Below, piece by piece: positions 1 through 10,657 of a stretch of DNA of 64,000 nucleotides. The translations under genes were made by a program, and so were the position numbers. Source of the stretch: Streptomyces sp. AC555_RSS877 (GTDB lineage: Bacteria; Actinomycetota; Actinomycetes; Streptomycetales; Streptomycetaceae); contig NZ_JAGMUK010000015.1 in NCBI RefSeq assembly GCF_019049245.1, positions 116,759 to 180,758 on the forward strand, in the 5' to 3' direction. The notes beneath the pieces were generated by a model. The model was not told the origin of the DNA. It did no database searches and saw only the letters and a program-made list of their open reading frames with translations. Each line of letters begins with the position of its first letter. The first letter of the stretch is position 1.

Positions 1-656
1 AACATCGTGTTGGCGAAGCGGAGCGCCAGAATGTTCTGGACGGTCTCCTTGCCCAGGTAGTGGTCGATGCGGAAGACCTGGTCCGGGGCGAAGACCTCCT
101 CGACCGTCGCGTTGAGCTCCTCGGCCGACTGAAGGTCGTGGCCGAAGGGCTTCTCGATGACCGCGCGCCGCCAGGAGCCGCTCGACTGGTCGGCCAGCTG
201 GTGCTTCTTCAGCTGCTGGATGACCACCGGGAAGGCGGACGGCGGCACGGAGAGGTAGAAGGCGAAGTTGCCGCCCGTGCCCTGGGCCTTGTCCAGCTCC
301 TCGATCGTGCCGCGCAGCCGCTCGAACGCCTCGTCGTCGTCGAAGGTGCCCTGCACGAAGCGCATCCCCTGGATGAGCTGCTGCCAGACCTCCTCGCGGA
401 ACGGCGTACGGGCGTGCTCCTTGACGGCGTCGTGGACCTCCTGTGCGAAGTCCTCGTGCTGCCACTCACGCCGGGCGAAACCGACCAGCGAGAAACCCGG
501 CGGCAACAGACCCCGGTTCGCAAGGTCGTACACGGCGGGCATGAGCTTCTTTCGTGACAAATCGCCCGTGACGCCGAAGATGACCAGGCCCGACGGCCCC
601 GCGATACGCGGGAGCCGTCGGTCGGCGGGGTCACGCAGCGGGTTGCTGCTCGACAA
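1..656 (-). CDS. zwf: Glucose-6-phosphate 1-dehydrogenase, N-terminal 218 residues (cut by window start)
   Basis: Cytosolic entry enzyme of the oxidative pentose phosphate pathway; oxidises glucose-6-phosphate to 6-phosphogluconolactone with NADP+. The translation shows the nucleotide-binding GVTGDLSRKKL at residues 28-38, an EKPFG motif, and the substrate/catalytic RIDHYLGKE near residue 200, all family hallmarks. The start is TTG at 656-654, chosen because GGAGGG lies upstream inside the end of tal and residues 24-38 fit the family N-terminus. Only 4 bases separate it from the tal stop, so it is the third gene of a tkt-tal-zwf operon. The C-terminal half lies outside the window. Identity is secure; the exact start is slightly less so. 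Confidence 0.96.
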   Translation of the reverse strand, partial: MSSSNPLRDPADRRLPRIAGPSGLVIFGVTGDLSRKKLMPAVYDLANRGLLPPGFSLVGFARREWQHEDFAQEVHDAVKEHARTPFREEVWQQLIQGMRFVQGTFDDDEAFERLRGTIEELDKAQGTGGNFAFYLSVPPSAFPVVIQQLKKHQLADQSSGSWRRAVIEKPFGHDLQSAEELNATVEEVFAPDQVFRIDHYLGKETVQNILALRFANTM

Positions 657-660
657 GGGT

Positions 661-1779
661 TCAGCCCTCCGAAGGGGCGAGGCGCTGAAGCTCCGCCTCG
701 GTCGACTTGAGCAGGTCGGTCCAGGACGCCTCGAACTTGTCGACGCCCTCTTCCTCCAGCAGTCGGACCACGTCGTCGTAGGCGATCCCGAGCTTCTCGA
801 CCGCGTCGAGGTCGGCGCGGGCCTGCTCGTAGGTGCCGGCGACCGCGTTGCCCCGGATCTCGCCGTGGTCCTCGGTGGCGAACAAGGTCGCCTCCGGCAT
901 GGTGTTCACCGTGTTCGGCGCCACCAGCTCGTCGACGTACAGCGTGTCCTTGTACGCCTTGTCCTTGACGCCGGTCGAGGCCCACAGCGGACGCTGCTTG
1001 TTGGCACCCGCGTTCTCCAGCGTGCTCCAGCGGTCCGAGGAGAAGACCTCCTCGTACGCCTGGTAGGCAAGGCGCGCGTTGGCGACGCCCGCCTTGCCGC
1101 GGGCGGCCTTGGCCTCGGGGGTGCCGAGCGCGTCGATCCGCTTGTCGATCTCGGTGTCCACACGGGACACGAAGAAGGACGCCACGGAGTGGATCTTCGA
1201 GAGGTCCAGGCCGCGCTCCTTGGCCTTCTCCAGGCCGGTCAGGAAGGCGTCCATGACCAGGCGGTAGCGCTCCAGAGAGAAGATCAGCGTGACGTTGACG
1301 CTGATGCCGAGGCCGATGACCTCGGCGATCGCCGGGATACCCGCCTCGGTCGCCGGGATCTTGATGAGCGTGTTCGGGCGGTCGACCAGCCAGGCCAGCT
1401 GCTTGGCCTCCGCGACGGTCGCGTGCGTGTTGTGGGCCAGGCGCGGGTCGACCTCGATGGACACCCGGCCGTCCTGCCCGCCGGTGGCGTCGAAGACCGG
1501 GCGCAGGATGTCGGCGGCGTCACGGACGTCGGCCGTCGTGATCATGCGGATGGCCTCTTCGACCGTGACCTTGCGGACGGCGAGGTCGGAGAGCTGCTGG
1601 TCGTAACCGTCGCCCTCGGAGATCGCCTTCTGGAAGATCGACGGGTTGGTGGTGACGCCCACGACGTGCTGCTGGTCGATCAGCTCGGCGAGGTTGCCGG
1701 ACGTGATCCGCTTGCGCGACAGGTCGTCCAGCCAGATCGCCACGCCTTCTTCGGAGAGGCGCTTGAGTGCGTCTGTCAT
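661..1779 (-). CDS. tal: Transaldolase (372 aa)
   Basis: Non-oxidative pentose phosphate enzyme; transfers a dihydroxyacetone unit between sedoheptulose-7-phosphate and glyceraldehyde-3-phosphate through a lysine Schiff base. The protein carries [15 protein letters not shown] near residues 39-53 and the active-site segment [14 protein letters not shown], with K140 as the expected Schiff-base lysine. Its length is normal for the long actinobacterial transaldolases. The ATG at 1779 follows GGAGAT at a sensible distance. It lies 34 bases downstream of tkt and 4 bases upstream of zwf, consistent with one transcript. No oddities seen. Confidence 0.96.
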   Translation of the reverse strand: MTDALKRLSEEGVAIWLDDLSRKRITSGNLAELIDQQHVVGVTTNPSIFQKAISEGDGYDQQLSDLAVRKVTVEEAIRMITTADVRDAADILRPVFDATGGQDGRVSIEVDPRLAHNTHATVAEAKQLAWLVDRPNTLIKIPATEAGIPAIAEVIGLGISVNVTLIFSLERYRLVMDAFLTGLEKAKERGLDLSKIHSVASFFVSRVDTEIDKRIDALGTPEAKAARGKAGVANARLAYQAYEEVFSSDRWSTLENAGANKQRPLWASTGVKDKAYKDTLYVDELVAPNTVNTMPEATLFATEDHGEIRGNAVAGTYEQARADLDAVEKLGIAYDDVVRLLEEEGVDKFEASWTDLLKSTEAELQRLAPSEG

Positions 1780-1813
1780 GGAAATTGCATCTCCTACGTG
1801 TCGTATATGAGCG

Positions 1814-3901
1814 TCAGCGCTGGGCGGCGGTGATGGATTCCCTGGCCTTGGCAGCCACATTCTCCGCAGTGAAGCCGAACTCGCGGAAGAGCACCTTGCC
1901 GTCGGCCGAAGCACCGAAGTGCTCCAGGGAAACGATGCGGCCGGCGTCGCCCACGTACTTGTGCCAGGTGAGACCGATGCCGGCCTCGACCGCGACTCGC
2001 GCCTTGACCGCCTGCGGCAGGACGCTGTCCCGGTACCCCTGGTCCTGCTCCTCGAACCACTCCACGGACGGCATGGACACGACCCGCGTCGGCACACCGT
2101 CGGCTTCGAGCTGCTCACGCGCCTCGACGGCCACGTGCACCTCGGAACCGGTCGCGATCAGGATCACCTCGGGCGTTCCCGTAGAGGCCTCGAACAGGAC
2201 GTAACCGCCCTTGGCCGCGTCCTCGTTGGGCGCGTAGGTGGGTACGCCCTGACGGGTGAGGGCGAGGCCGTGCGGAGCGCCCTTGCCGAACACCTTGGTG
2301 TAGCGGCGCAGGATCTCGCGCCAGGCGATCGCGGTCTCGTTGGCGTCGGCCGGGCGGACCACGTTCAGGCCCGGGATGGCGCGCAGGGAGGCGATGTGTT
2401 CGACGGGCTGGTGGGTGGGGCCGTCCTCGCCCAGGCCGATGGAGTCGTGCGTCCACACGTAGGTGACCGGCAGGTGCATCAGCGCGGACAGGCGTACCGC
2501 GTTGCGCATGTAGTCGGAGAAGACGAGGAAGGTGCCGCCGTAGATGCGGGTGTTGCCGTGCAGGGCGATGCCGTTCATCTCCGCGGCCATGGAGTGCTCG
2601 CGGATACCGAAGTGGATCGTGCGGCCGTACGGCTGCGCTTCCGGCAGCGGGTTGTCCGCCGGGAGGAAGGAACTCGTCTTGTCGATGGTGGTGTTGTTGG
2701 AGCCGGCCAGGTCGGCCGAGCCGCCCCACAGCTCCGGGATCACCGCACCCAGCGCCTGGAGCACCTTGCCGGACGCGGCGCGGGTGGCGACACCCTTGCC
2801 CGCCTCGAAGACCGGGATCTTCTCCTCCCAGCCCTTGGGCAGTTCGCCCTTGGCGATCCGGTCGAACTCGGCGGCCCGCTCGGAGTTGTTGCCCTGCCAC
2901 TCCTGGAAGGACTTCTCCCACTCGGCCTTGGCCTGCCGGCCCCGCTCACCCAGCGCCCGGGTGTGCGCGAGGACCTCGTCGGCGACCTCGAAGCTCTTCT
3001 CCGGGTCGAAGCCCAGCACCCGCTTGGTGGCGGCGACCTCGTCGTCACCCAGCGCCGAGCCGTGCGCGGCCTCGGTGTTCTGCGCGTTCGGCGCCGGCCA
3101 GGCGATGATCGAGCGCATCGCGATGAAGGAGGGCCTGTCGGTGACCTGCTTGGCGGCCTCGACGGCGTCGTAGAGGGCCTGCGGGTCCAGGTCGCCGTCC
3201 GGCTTGGGGGCCACCCGCTGCACATGCCAGCCGTAGGCCTCGTACCGCTTGACGGTGTCCTCCGAGACGGCCGTCTCGGTGTCACCCTCGATGGAGATGT
3301 GGTTGTCGTCCCACAGCAGGACGAGGTTGCCGAGCTTTTGGTGCCCGGCCAGCGAGGACGCCTCCGCGGAGATGCCCTCCTGCAGACAGCCGTCACCGGC
3401 GATCACGAAGATGTGGTGGTCGAACGGCGAGGCACCCTCGGGGGCGTCCGGGTCGAACAGGCCGCGCTCGTAACGGGCGGCCATCGCCATGCCCACCGCG
3501 TTGGCCACACCCTGGCCCAGCGGACCGGTGGTCGTCTCCACACCGGTGGTGTGGCCGTACTCGGGGTGGCCGGGGGTCTGGGAACCCCACGTCCGGAACG
3601 CCTTCAGATCATCCAGCTCCAGACCGAAACCGGCCAGGTACAGCTGGGTGTAGAGGGTCAGGGACGAGTGGCCCGCGGACAGCACGAAACGGTCGCGGCC
3701 GACCCAGTCGGGATCCGCCGGGTCGTGCCGCATCACCTTCTGGAAGAGGGTGTACGCGGCCGGGGCCAGGCTCATCGCCGTACCGGGATGGCCGTTGCCG
3801 ACCTTCTGTACGGCATCGGCGGCCAGGACGCGGGCGGTGTCGACGGCCCGCTGGTCCAAATCGGTCCACTCGAGGTCTGTGGTGGTCGGGTTGGTGCTCA
3901 C
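1814..3901 (-). CDS. tkt: Transketolase (695 aa)
   Basis: Thiamine-diphosphate enzyme moving two-carbon ketol units in the pentose phosphate pathway. Visible features are GHPG at residues 37-40, the ThDP/Mg signature from GDG at 169-171 to N200, a central pyrimidine-binding domain and the C-terminal transketolase domain ending near the [12 protein letters not shown] segment. Full length for the family. Start is GTG at 3901-3899 (protein begins MSTNPTT) with AGGAG about 12 bases upstream. First gene of the tkt-tal-zwf operon and divergent from ctaB. Streptomyces often has two transketolase genes; this would be the copy in the zwf2-type cluster (recollection). Confidence 0.97.
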   Translation of the reverse strand: MSTNPTTTDLEWTDLDQRAVDTARVLAADAVQKVGNGHPGTAMSLAPAAYTLFQKVMRHDPADPDWVGRDRFVLSAGHSSLTLYTQLYLAGFGLELDDLKAFRTWGSQTPGHPEYGHTTGVETTTGPLGQGVANAVGMAMAARYERGLFDPDAPEGASPFDHHIFVIAGDGCLQEGISAEASSLAGHQKLGNLVLLWDDNHISIEGDTETAVSEDTVKRYEAYGWHVQRVAPKPDGDLDPQALYDAVEAAKQVTDRPSFIAMRSIIAWPAPNAQNTEAAHGSALGDDEVAATKRVLGFDPEKSFEVADEVLAHTRALGERGRQAKAEWEKSFQEWQGNNSERAAEFDRIAKGELPKGWEEKIPVFEAGKGVATRAASGKVLQALGAVIPELWGGSADLAGSNNTTIDKTSSFLPADNPLPEAQPYGRTIHFGIREHSMAAEMNGIALHGNTRIYGGTFLVFSDYMRNAVRLSALMHLPVTYVWTHDSIGLGEDGPTHQPVEHIASLRAIPGLNVVRPADANETAIAWREILRRYTKVFGKGAPHGLALTRQGVPTYAPNEDAAKGGYVLFEASTGTPEVILIATGSEVHVAVEAREQLEADGVPTRVVSMPSVEWFEEQDQGYRDSVLPQAVKARVAVEAGIGLTWHKYVGDAGRIVSLEHFGASADGKVLFREFGFTAENVAAKARESITAAQR

Positions 3902-4261
3902 CCTGGGTCAGGGCTCCTCTCCACATGTCACGCATGTCGAATGCCGGTGTGCTGAACGCTCCGGGCGCTGTCGAGCCTACCCTTGTAAGAACGCGCGTTT
4001 TTTCGAGTCATTCCAGAGTGTCTGGACTCGTCGGGATCCGCCTCCCGACTGGGCCGTTCCGCGTTCGGCATGTGAATACGGAACCGCTCGTCCGAGTGCT
4101 CAATCGAGTGCCGTGCGGCTCTTCCGGAGGCGCCGCCCAACACGACTGGACCCCCGCGAATGTCCGGGTCTGGGCAACGTCTACAGTGGCGTGGTACGCG
4201 CGAGCCTTTACCGGGACTTCACACGGCTGAGGCTCGCTGGGATGTCTCTGTAGGGGTGTGC
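3902..4261. promoter_or_regulatory. Divergent intergenic region between tkt and ctaB
   Basis: About 360 bases between the tkt start and the ctaB start, clearly less G/C-rich than its flanks, with a T-rich patch near 3990-4010. It must hold both promoters. A TACAGT hexamer at about 4181-4186 could be the -10 of ctaB and a TAGGCT on the minus strand near 3975 could be the -10 of tkt, but I could not pair either with a convincing -35. The short frames across it do not look coding. Confidence 0.4.
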
Positions 4262-5209
4262 GTGACGGCCGTCGAATCCCGTCCAGCGGGGGTGCTCGGT
4301 GCGAGCCAGAGCCCGAGCCACCGGCCGTTCGGGGCCCGTGTCAAGGCGTTCGTAGCTCTGACCAAGCCTCGGATCATCGAGCTGCTGCTCATCACCACCG
4401 TTCCGGTGATGTTCCTGGCGCAGCAGGGTGTGCCCGACCTGACGCTCGTGCTGCTGACCTGCGTCGGCGGCTACCTCTCCGCGGGTGGCGCCAACGCGCT
4501 GAACATGTACATCGACCGCGACATCGACGCGTTGATGGACCGCACCTCGCAGCGCCCGCTGGTCACCGGCATGGTGAGCCCACGCGAGTGCCTCGCCTTC
4601 GGCATCACCCTCGCCGTCGTCTCCACGCTGCTGTTCGGTCTCGCCGTCAACTGGCTCTCGGCCTGGCTGTCGCTCGGAGCGCTCCTCTTCTATGTCGTCG
4701 TCTACACGATGATCCTCAAGCGTCGTACCTCGCAGAACATCGTGTGGGGCGGCATCGCCGGCTGCCTCCCCGTGCTCATCGGCTGGTCGTCCGTCACCAA
4801 CTCCATGTCGTGGGCGCCGATCGTCCTCTTCCTCGTCATGTTCTTCTGGACGCCGCCGCACTACTGGCCGCTGTCCATGAAGGTCAGGGAGGACTACGCG
4901 CGCGTGGGCGTGCCGATGCTGCCGGTCGTCGCCTCCAACAAGGTGGTCGCCAAGCAGATCGTGCTCTACAGCTGGGTGATGGTCGCGGTGTCGCTGCTGC
5001 TGCAGCCGCTCGGCTACACGGGCTGGTTCTACACGGCGGTCGCGCTGCTGGCGGGCGGCTTCTGGCTGTGGGAGGCGCACGGGCTGCAGAACCGGGCCAA
5101 GGCCGAGGTGACCGGCGGCAAGCTCAAGGAGATGCGGCTGTTCCACTGGTCGATCACCTATGTGTCGATCCTGTTCGTGGCGGTCGCGGTGGATCCCTTC
5201 CTGCGCTGA
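4262..5209 (+). CDS. ctaB: Protoheme IX farnesyltransferase (heme O synthase, 315 aa)
   Basis: Integral membrane UbiA-family prenyltransferase adding a farnesyl group to heme B to make heme O, the first step to heme A for aa3-type cytochrome c oxidase. The first Asp-rich motif [15 protein letters not shown] is at residues 81-95, and the second conserved region contains [11 protein letters not shown]. About eight or nine hydrophobic segments are visible. AGGGG at 4252-4256 favours GTG at 4262; an in-frame GTG at 4256 would overlap that Shine-Dalgarno. Heme A synthase lies 2.6 kb downstream on the other strand. A near-perfect hairpin follows the stop. Confidence 0.96.
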   Translation: MTAVESRPAGVLGASQSPSHRPFGARVKAFVALTKPRIIELLLITTVPVMFLAQQGVPDLTLVLLTCVGGYLSAGGANALNMYIDRDIDALMDRTSQRPLVTGMVSPRECLAFGITLAVVSTLLFGLAVNWLSAWLSLGALLFYVVVYTMILKRRTSQNIVWGGIAGCLPVLIGWSSVTNSMSWAPIVLFLVMFFWTPPHYWPLSMKVREDYARVGVPMLPVVASNKVVAKQIVLYSWVMVAVSLLLQPLGYTGWFYTAVALLAGGFWLWEAHGLQNRAKAEVTGGKLKEMRLFHWSITYVSILFVAVAVDPFLR

Positions 5210-5216
5210 GTTCCCT

Positions 5217-5262
5217 GCGACGGGCGGGGTGCGTGGCCAAGGCCACGCACCCCGCCCGTCGC
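5217..5262 (+). terminator. Hairpin terminator after ctaB
   Basis: Perfect inverted repeat: about 22-bp arms (5217-5238 and 5241-5262) around a 2-base centre, starting 8 bases after the ctaB stop. It is followed by a short T-containing stretch (gccgtttgat). It should be very stable and would separate ctaB from the next small gene. Confidence 0.8.
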
Positions 5263-5294
5263 CGTTTGATCTACCCGTCGGTAGCATCCTGGCC

Positions 5295-5627
5295 ATGGCA
5301 GACACGCAGCAGGTGGACCCGAAGGCCGAGCGCAAAGTGACCCGGCTCGCCAAGCAGATCAGCGGCTTCTCCAAGGAGCACGGCGGCGCCGAGGGCCAGA
5401 TCGCGTACCTCGGGGAGCGCGGCGCCCGGATCGTGCTCGTCGGCGAGGACGGCGCCTGGGGCGACGTGGTCGCCCCCTCGTACGCGCTCGCCGAGCAGGC
5501 GGCGGAGAAGGCCGGGATCACCGTCCACGAGGACTTCGACGGTGAGTTCGCGGCCAAGGTCAAGACCGGCCCGTACGAGTGGAGCCGCATGGCGGGAATC
5601 CAGGTGGGCGGCCCGAGCAACGACTGA
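5295..5627 (+). CDS. Small conserved actinobacterial protein of unknown function (110 aa)
   Basis: I do not recognise a named family. The ORF has clear Streptomyces codon bias and a soluble, mixed-charge protein beginning MADTQQVDPKAERKV. The N-terminal 40 residues look helical and charged, followed by an alternating hydrophobic segment (ARIVLVGEDGAWGDVVAP) suggesting an alpha/beta fold. There is no signal peptide or membrane segment. It sits between the ctaB terminator and an amidohydrolase-like gene on the same strand, and its own promoter probably lies in the 30 bases after the hairpin. No function is inferred. Confidence 0.8.
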   Translation: MADTQQVDPKAERKVTRLAKQISGFSKEHGGAEGQIAYLGERGARIVLVGEDGAWGDVVAPSYALAEQAAEKAGITVHEDFDGEFAAKVKTGPYEWSRMAGIQVGGPSND

Positions 5628-5743
5628 CCCCATACCGGCTCCCCCCGCGGAACGCTTCGCACGGGGTGTGTGACCGCAACACCTCGTGCCCGGTTCACCC
5701 GTTAGGACCTGAGAAGGACAGAGTCCAAGCGTGGGGAGCCCGG

Positions 5744-6850
5744 ATGATCGAAACGCCGTCCCTCGTGGACCAGTACTGTCACGGCGTCCTGAGAACGGAA
5801 CTGGGCCTCGGCACCTTCGAGGCCCAGCTGGCCCGGACCGAGGGTCCGCCCGCGCCGGGTACGACGCTCTTCGACACGCAGACGGGGTTCGCCGTACGCC
5901 GTTGGTGCCCCCCGCTGCTCGGTCTGGAGCCGCACTGCCCGCCCGCCCGCTACCTCGCCCGGCGCCGCGAACTCGGCGTACTGGAATCGGGCCGCAGGCT
6001 GCTGAGAGGCAGTGGCATCACGACCTACCTGGTCGACACCGGGCTGCCCGGCGACCTGACCGGGCCCGCCGAGATGGCTTCCGCGGCGGACGCCCAGGCC
6101 CGCGAGGTCGTGCGGCTCGAACTCCTCGCCGAGCAGGTCGCCGACACCTCCGGCACCGTCGAGTCCTTCCTCGCCAACCTCGCCGAGTCGGTGCACGGCG
6201 CCGCCTCGGGCGCGGTGGCCTTCACCTCCGTGGCGGGCGTACGGCACGGACTCGCGCTCGCGCCCGAGCCGCCGGGGCCGGGCGAGGTCCGCGGCGCCGC
6301 CGGCCGCTGGCTCGCCGGACGCCGGGTCGGCGGGGAGCTGAGCGACCCGGTGCTGCTGCGGCACCTGCTGTGGATCGCGGTCGCCTCCGGCCTGCCGCTG
6401 CAACTGCACGCAGGTCTCGGCGAACCGGGACTGCGCATCGACCGCACGGATCCGGTGCTGCTCACGGACTTCGTCCGGGCCACGGCCGGCCTCGGAACGG
6501 ATCTCGTGCTGCTGCACGGCTACCCGTACCACCGGCACGCGGCCCACCTCGCCGGGGTCTTCCCGCACGTGTACGCCGACTCGGGCGCCGCGCTGGTGCG
6601 GACCGGGGCCCGCGCCGCGACCGTCCTCGCGGAGATCCTGGAGCTGGCCCCCTTCGGCAAGATCCTCTTCTCCAGCGGGGCCCAGGGTCTGCCCGAACTG
6701 CACGTCGTGGGGGCCCGGCTGTTCCGGGAGGCGCTGGGCCGGGTGCTGGGCACCTGGGTCGCCGAGGGGGCGTGGTCGCTGGCGGACGCACAGCGGGTGG
6801 CGGGGCTGATCGCGGCGGGCAACGCCAGGCGGGTGTACGGGCTGGAGTGA
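5744..6850 (+). CDS. Amidohydrolase-2-family (FluG N-domain-like) protein (368 aa)
   Basis: TIM-barrel metal-dependent hydrolase family. The N-terminus MIETPSLVDQYCHGVL lies where relatives have an HxH metal motif, but the first His position reads Tyr (DQYCH). Further conserved segments are LQLHAG (about residue 222), LLHGYPYHRHAAHLAGVFPHVYADSG with the later His and Asp, and FGKILFSSGAQGLPELH near the C-terminus. ATG at 5744 is preceded by GGGGAG; longer upstream starts overlap the previous gene and lack support. Substrate unknown. It ends 21 bases from the convergent ctaA stop, with no clear terminator between them. Confidence 0.85.
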   Translation: MIETPSLVDQYCHGVLRTELGLGTFEAQLARTEGPPAPGTTLFDTQTGFAVRRWCPPLLGLEPHCPPARYLARRRELGVLESGRRLLRGSGITTYLVDTGLPGDLTGPAEMASAADAQAREVVRLELLAEQVADTSGTVESFLANLAESVHGAASGAVAFTSVAGVRHGLALAPEPPGPGEVRGAAGRWLAGRRVGGELSDPVLLRHLLWIAVASGLPLQLHAGLGEPGLRIDRTDPVLLTDFVRATAGLGTDLVLLHGYPYHRHAAHLAGVFPHVYADSGAALVRTGARAATVLAEILELAPFGKILFSSGAQGLPELHVVGARLFREALGRVLGTWVAEGAWSLADAQRVAGLIAAGNARRVYGLE

Positions 6851-6871
6851 GCTACGGCCGCGAGCTCACGG

Positions 6872-7879
6872 CTACGCCCGCGTCAGCGTCGCCTCGCTCG
6901 ACTGTCCCGGCACCTCGGCCACCGTCTCCGGCCGCTCCCGCAGGGCCAGCAGCACGCGCAGTACCGCGATCCACACCAGCGCGGAGCCGAGCATGTGCAG
7001 GCCGACCAGGATCTCGGGAAGGTCGGTGAAGTACTGGACGTAGCCGATGACGCCCTGCGCGAGCAGGATCAGGAAGAGGTCGCGGGTGCGGGCCAGCGGG
7101 TCCTTGGGGGCGTCGACCGCCTTGAGGACGAACCACAGGGCGAACGTCAGCGACACCACGACCCAGGCCAGCACGGCGTGCACCTTGCTGACGGTCTCCC
7201 AGTCCAGCGGCATCCGCTCGACCTCGCTGGAGTCGCCCGCGTGCGGTCCCGCGCCGGTGACGACCGTGCCGACCAGGATCAGCAGGACGGTGGCCGCGAC
7301 CAGGAACCACACCAGTTGCCGCACGGCCTTGCCGACCAGCGGGCGGGGCGTCCCGTCGCCTTCCCTGGTGCGCTGCCACATCACAATGGCGACCGCGATC
7401 AGGGCGGAGGTGGCCACGAAGTGCGCCGCGACCGTGTACGGGTTGAGGCCGACCAGGACCACGATGCCGCCGAGGATCGCGTTGCTCATCACGATCCAGA
7501 ACTGCGCCCAGCCCAGCCGGGTCAGTCCGCGCCGGTACGGCTTCTCGGAGCGCGCGGCGATGATCGCCCAGCCGACCGCCGCGCACAGCACGTACGTCAG
7601 CATGCGGTTGCCGAACTCGATGGCGCCGTGGAAGCCCATCGCGCTGGTGGCGGTCAGCGAGTCGTCGGTGCACTTGGGCCAGGTCGGGCAGCCGAGCCCG
7701 GACCCGGTGAGCCGCACCGCACCGCCGGTGACCACGATGAGCACCGACATGACGAGTGCGGCGAGGGCCGCCCGCCGGACCGTCCGGGGGGTCGGGGTCC
7801 AGCGTGCGGCGATGAAGGCGAGTGGATTGCGGACGGCCGCTACGGCGTCGGCGCGGGTCACTTTTGGCACGCGTCCCAT
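6872..7879 (-). CDS. ctaA: Heme A synthase (COX15/CtaA family, 335 aa)
   Basis: Polytopic membrane monooxygenase converting heme O to heme A for cytochrome c oxidase, acting after CtaB. Four conserved haem-binding histidines are visible in hydrophobic segments: H84 (GFHGAIEFGNR), H153 (TVAAHF), H234 (SKVHAVLAW) and H294 (VGLHMLG). A cysteine pair in GCPTWPKC (C64 and C70) fits the extracellular loop of the Gram-positive enzymes. About eight membrane spans. The start at ATG 7879 is uncertain because no strong Shine-Dalgarno precedes it; GTG alternatives lie within 20 codons on either side. Confidence 0.95.
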   Translation of the reverse strand: MGRVPKVTRADAVAAVRNPLAFIAARWTPTPRTVRRAALAALVMSVLIVVTGGAVRLTGSGLGCPTWPKCTDDSLTATSAMGFHGAIEFGNRMLTYVLCAAVGWAIIAARSEKPYRRGLTRLGWAQFWIVMSNAILGGIVVLVGLNPYTVAAHFVATSALIAVAIVMWQRTREGDGTPRPLVGKAVRQLVWFLVAATVLLILVGTVVTGAGPHAGDSSEVERMPLDWETVSKVHAVLAWVVVSLTFALWFVLKAVDAPKDPLARTRDLFLILLAQGVIGYVQYFTDLPEILVGLHMLGSALVWIAVLRVLLALRERPETVAEVPGQSSEATLTRA

Positions 7880-7934
7880 CGTAGGGGGCCGCTTGTGCAC
7901 GCTTTCACGAGGGTCCCCGGAGGTGCCTCGCGGC

Positions 7935-8707
7935 CTACTCCCAGCGGAAGAACCGCCCCGCCGCCGCCAGCCCCACGACCGCCCACACGGCGAGGATCCC
8001 CAGGTTGCCCCACGGCATCCCGGCACCGTGCTGGAGCACGTCCCGCAGCCCGTCGGACAGCGCCGAGATCGGCAGCAGCCCGAGCACGTCCTGGGCGCCG
8101 GAGGGGAACTTGTCCAGCGGCACGATCACCCCGCCGCCCACCAGCAGCAGCAGGAAGACCAGGTTGGCGGCGCCCAGCGTGGCCTCCGCCTTCAGGGTGC
8201 CCGCCATCAGCAGTCCGAGCCCCGAGAAGGCGGCCGTTCCGAGGACCAGCAGAAGCAGGACGGCGAAGGGATTGCCGTGCGGCTCCCAGCCCAGCGCGAA
8301 GGCGATCACCGTCAGCAGGACGACCTGGAGGACCTCCGTGACCAGCACGGCCAGCGTCTTCGCGGTCATCAGGCCCCAGCGGGGGAGGGGCGAGGAGGAG
8401 AGGCGCTTGAGGACGCCGTACCGGCGTTCGAAGCCCGTGGCGATGGCCTGTCCGGTGAACGCCGTCGACATCACGGCGAGCGCGAGGACGCCGGGGGTCA
8501 GGAAGTCGACGGCCTCGCCCGCGCCCGTGTCCACGATGTCGACGGAGCTGAACAGCACCAGCAGCAACGTGGGGATCACGACGGTCAGCAGCAGTTGCTC
8601 GCCGTTGCGCAGGAGCATCTTCGTCTCCAGGGCGGCCTGCGCCCCGATCATGCGGGGGAGCGGAGCGGCACCCGGCCGCGGCGCGTAGGTGCCGGTGGTG
8701 CCGGTGG

Positions 8708-8711
<4 letters not shown>
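7935..8711 (-). CDS. ABC-2 type exporter permease (258 aa)
   Basis: Membrane subunit of an ABC-2 exporter, with about six hydrophobic helices after a short Pro/Gly-rich N-terminus. It carries the typical GFERRYGVLKRLSSSPLPRW amphipathic loop of DrrB-like permeases. Its ATG at 8711 overlaps the stop of the upstream ATPase gene (ATGA), so both subunits should be made together. Substrate is not predictable; relatives export antibiotics, lipids or unknown compounds. Confidence 0.9.
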
Positions 8712-9631
<920 letters not shown>

Positions 9632-9712
9632 GGGTCCAGAGTCTAGGTTCGCGAACGGGGGCCCCGACCGGCGGGTACGAGATCTCCGTCCGAGGCCCGG
9701 ACGGGCCGGGCC

Positions 9713-10510
9713 TCAGATCTCCTCCTCGCGCGGCCGGTGCACCGCCAGCCACCGCTGTGCGTAGGCCACCGCGTCCGCCACCGGGAACAGCCGTACGTCG
9801 GCGGCGCCCACTCTTCCGCGGACGACGGGGCGGTCCCGCTCGAAGTCGTGGCCCAGCTCGTCGAACCGGTCCGAGTCGATCGACACCTCGGTCACCACCT
9901 CCCAGCCCGCCGCTCCCGGGCGGCCCACCTTCACGCGCGGTGCCGGTATGCGGTACTCGGCCAGATGGAAGCTGGTGCAGGTGTCGTATCCGGTGCCCAG
10001 CAGCAGCACCCGGGCGTCGAGCGCCTCCAGCCGGGCCAGCGGGCTGTGCTCGCCCAGACGGCAGTCGGTGGCGTGTCCGTCGGTCACCTCCGCCGCGCGC
10101 GGGCCGAGCGCCGCGAAGGAGGTCTGGGGGTGTGCGCTGCGCTGGGCGCCCGGCCACGTCCGCACGGTCTCCGGGATCACCCCGAGGCCGCGGGTGGGGG
10201 TGATGAGCGGGTCGTAGGCGGGCATGGTGGCCCGGATCGTCTCCCACCAGGCCTCGGGCACCGGCGGGCGGCCCCACTGGGCCGGGTCGGAGAGGTCGCT
10301 GGACTGGCTGGGGACCACCACGGTGCCGTCCGGACCGAGGGCGTCGAGGAGTCCCTGGACGGCCGCGACGGCTCCTCCGCAGACCCAGCCGAGTGAGCTG
10401 AGGGAGGAGTGGACGAGGAGGGTCTCGCCGGGTTCGACACCCAGTGCGCGCAGCTGGGCCGCGAGCCCGTCCCGCGTGACAAGAGGGCCGGTGGGAGGGG
10501 GTGTGGGCAT
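9713..10510 (-). CDS. AAC(3)-family N-acetyltransferase (265 aa)
   Basis: Member of the aminoglycoside 3-N-acetyltransferase / FrbF-like acyl-CoA acetyltransferase family. Family segments are [17 protein letters not shown] (about residues 30-46), [19 protein letters not shown] followed by [13 protein letters not shown], a conserved HSPLARL, and [18 protein letters not shown]. Many chromosomal actinomycete members have no proven drug substrate, so resistance should not be assumed. It is divergent from sufR, with a 14-bp palindrome and an iron-box-like element in the shared region. No obvious Shine-Dalgarno before ATG 10510. Confidence 0.88.
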   Translation of the reverse strand: MPTPPPTGPLVTRDGLAAQLRALGVEPGETLLVHSSLSSLGWVCGGAVAAVQGLLDALGPDGTVVVPSQSSDLSDPAQWGRPPVPEAWWETIRATMPAYDPLITPTRGLGVIPETVRTWPGAQRSAHPQTSFAALGPRAAEVTDGHATDCRLGEHSPLARLEALDARVLLLGTGYDTCTSFHLAEYRIPAPRVKVGRPGAAGWEVVTEVSIDSDRFDELGHDFERDRPVVRGRVGAADVRLFPVADAVAYAQRWLAVHRPREEEI

Positions 10511-10550
10511 GGGCGGAAGTGTCCCGGAACGGGCCCATGAAGGCCACCGA

Positions 10551-10564
10551 TTTGATCGATCAAA
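10551..10564. repeat. Perfect 14-bp palindrome upstream of the AAC(3) gene
   Basis: TTTGATCGATCAAA lies 41 bases upstream of the acetyltransferase start, within the divergent region with sufR. It is A/T-rich compared with its surroundings, a common look for a repressor site. The cognate factor is unknown. Confidence 0.4.
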
Positions 10565-10584
10565 GATCGTTTCCGCAGGTCAGA

Positions 10585-10598
10585 TTAGGTAAGCCTAA
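10585..10598. promoter_or_regulatory. Iron-box-like palindrome (DmdR/IdeR/DtxR type)
   Basis: TTAGGTAAGCCTAA is a palindrome with TTAGG/CCTAA arms, matching the left and central part of the 19-bp DtxR-family iron box (TTAGGTTAGSCTAACCTAA from memory). Bases after the core do not match, so it is a partial site. It lies 75 bases from the AAC(3) start and 73 from the sufR start, well placed to make either gene iron-responsive. Confidence 0.5.
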
Positions 10599-10657
10599 GT
10601 GACGCAGGGCACCGTCGGGCGGCGGGGGCGCCGCTTGCCTGCCTCAGAGGAATTACG

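Noticed and set aside
268..1833. Long plus-strand open frame opposite zwf and tal
   Set aside because: High GC makes long antisense frames routine; the product is Arg/Gly-rich low-complexity sequence, and the minus strand encodes clear zwf and tal proteins.
10425..10445. GGGTTCGACACCC resembling a tRNA T-loop
   Set aside because: It lies within the AAC(3) coding sequence, and no cloverleaf arms or acceptor stem can be formed around it.
9713..10510. Annotating the AAC(3)-family protein as an aminoglycoside resistance gene
   Set aside because: The family includes many enzymes with other acceptors, and no resistance context is visible.
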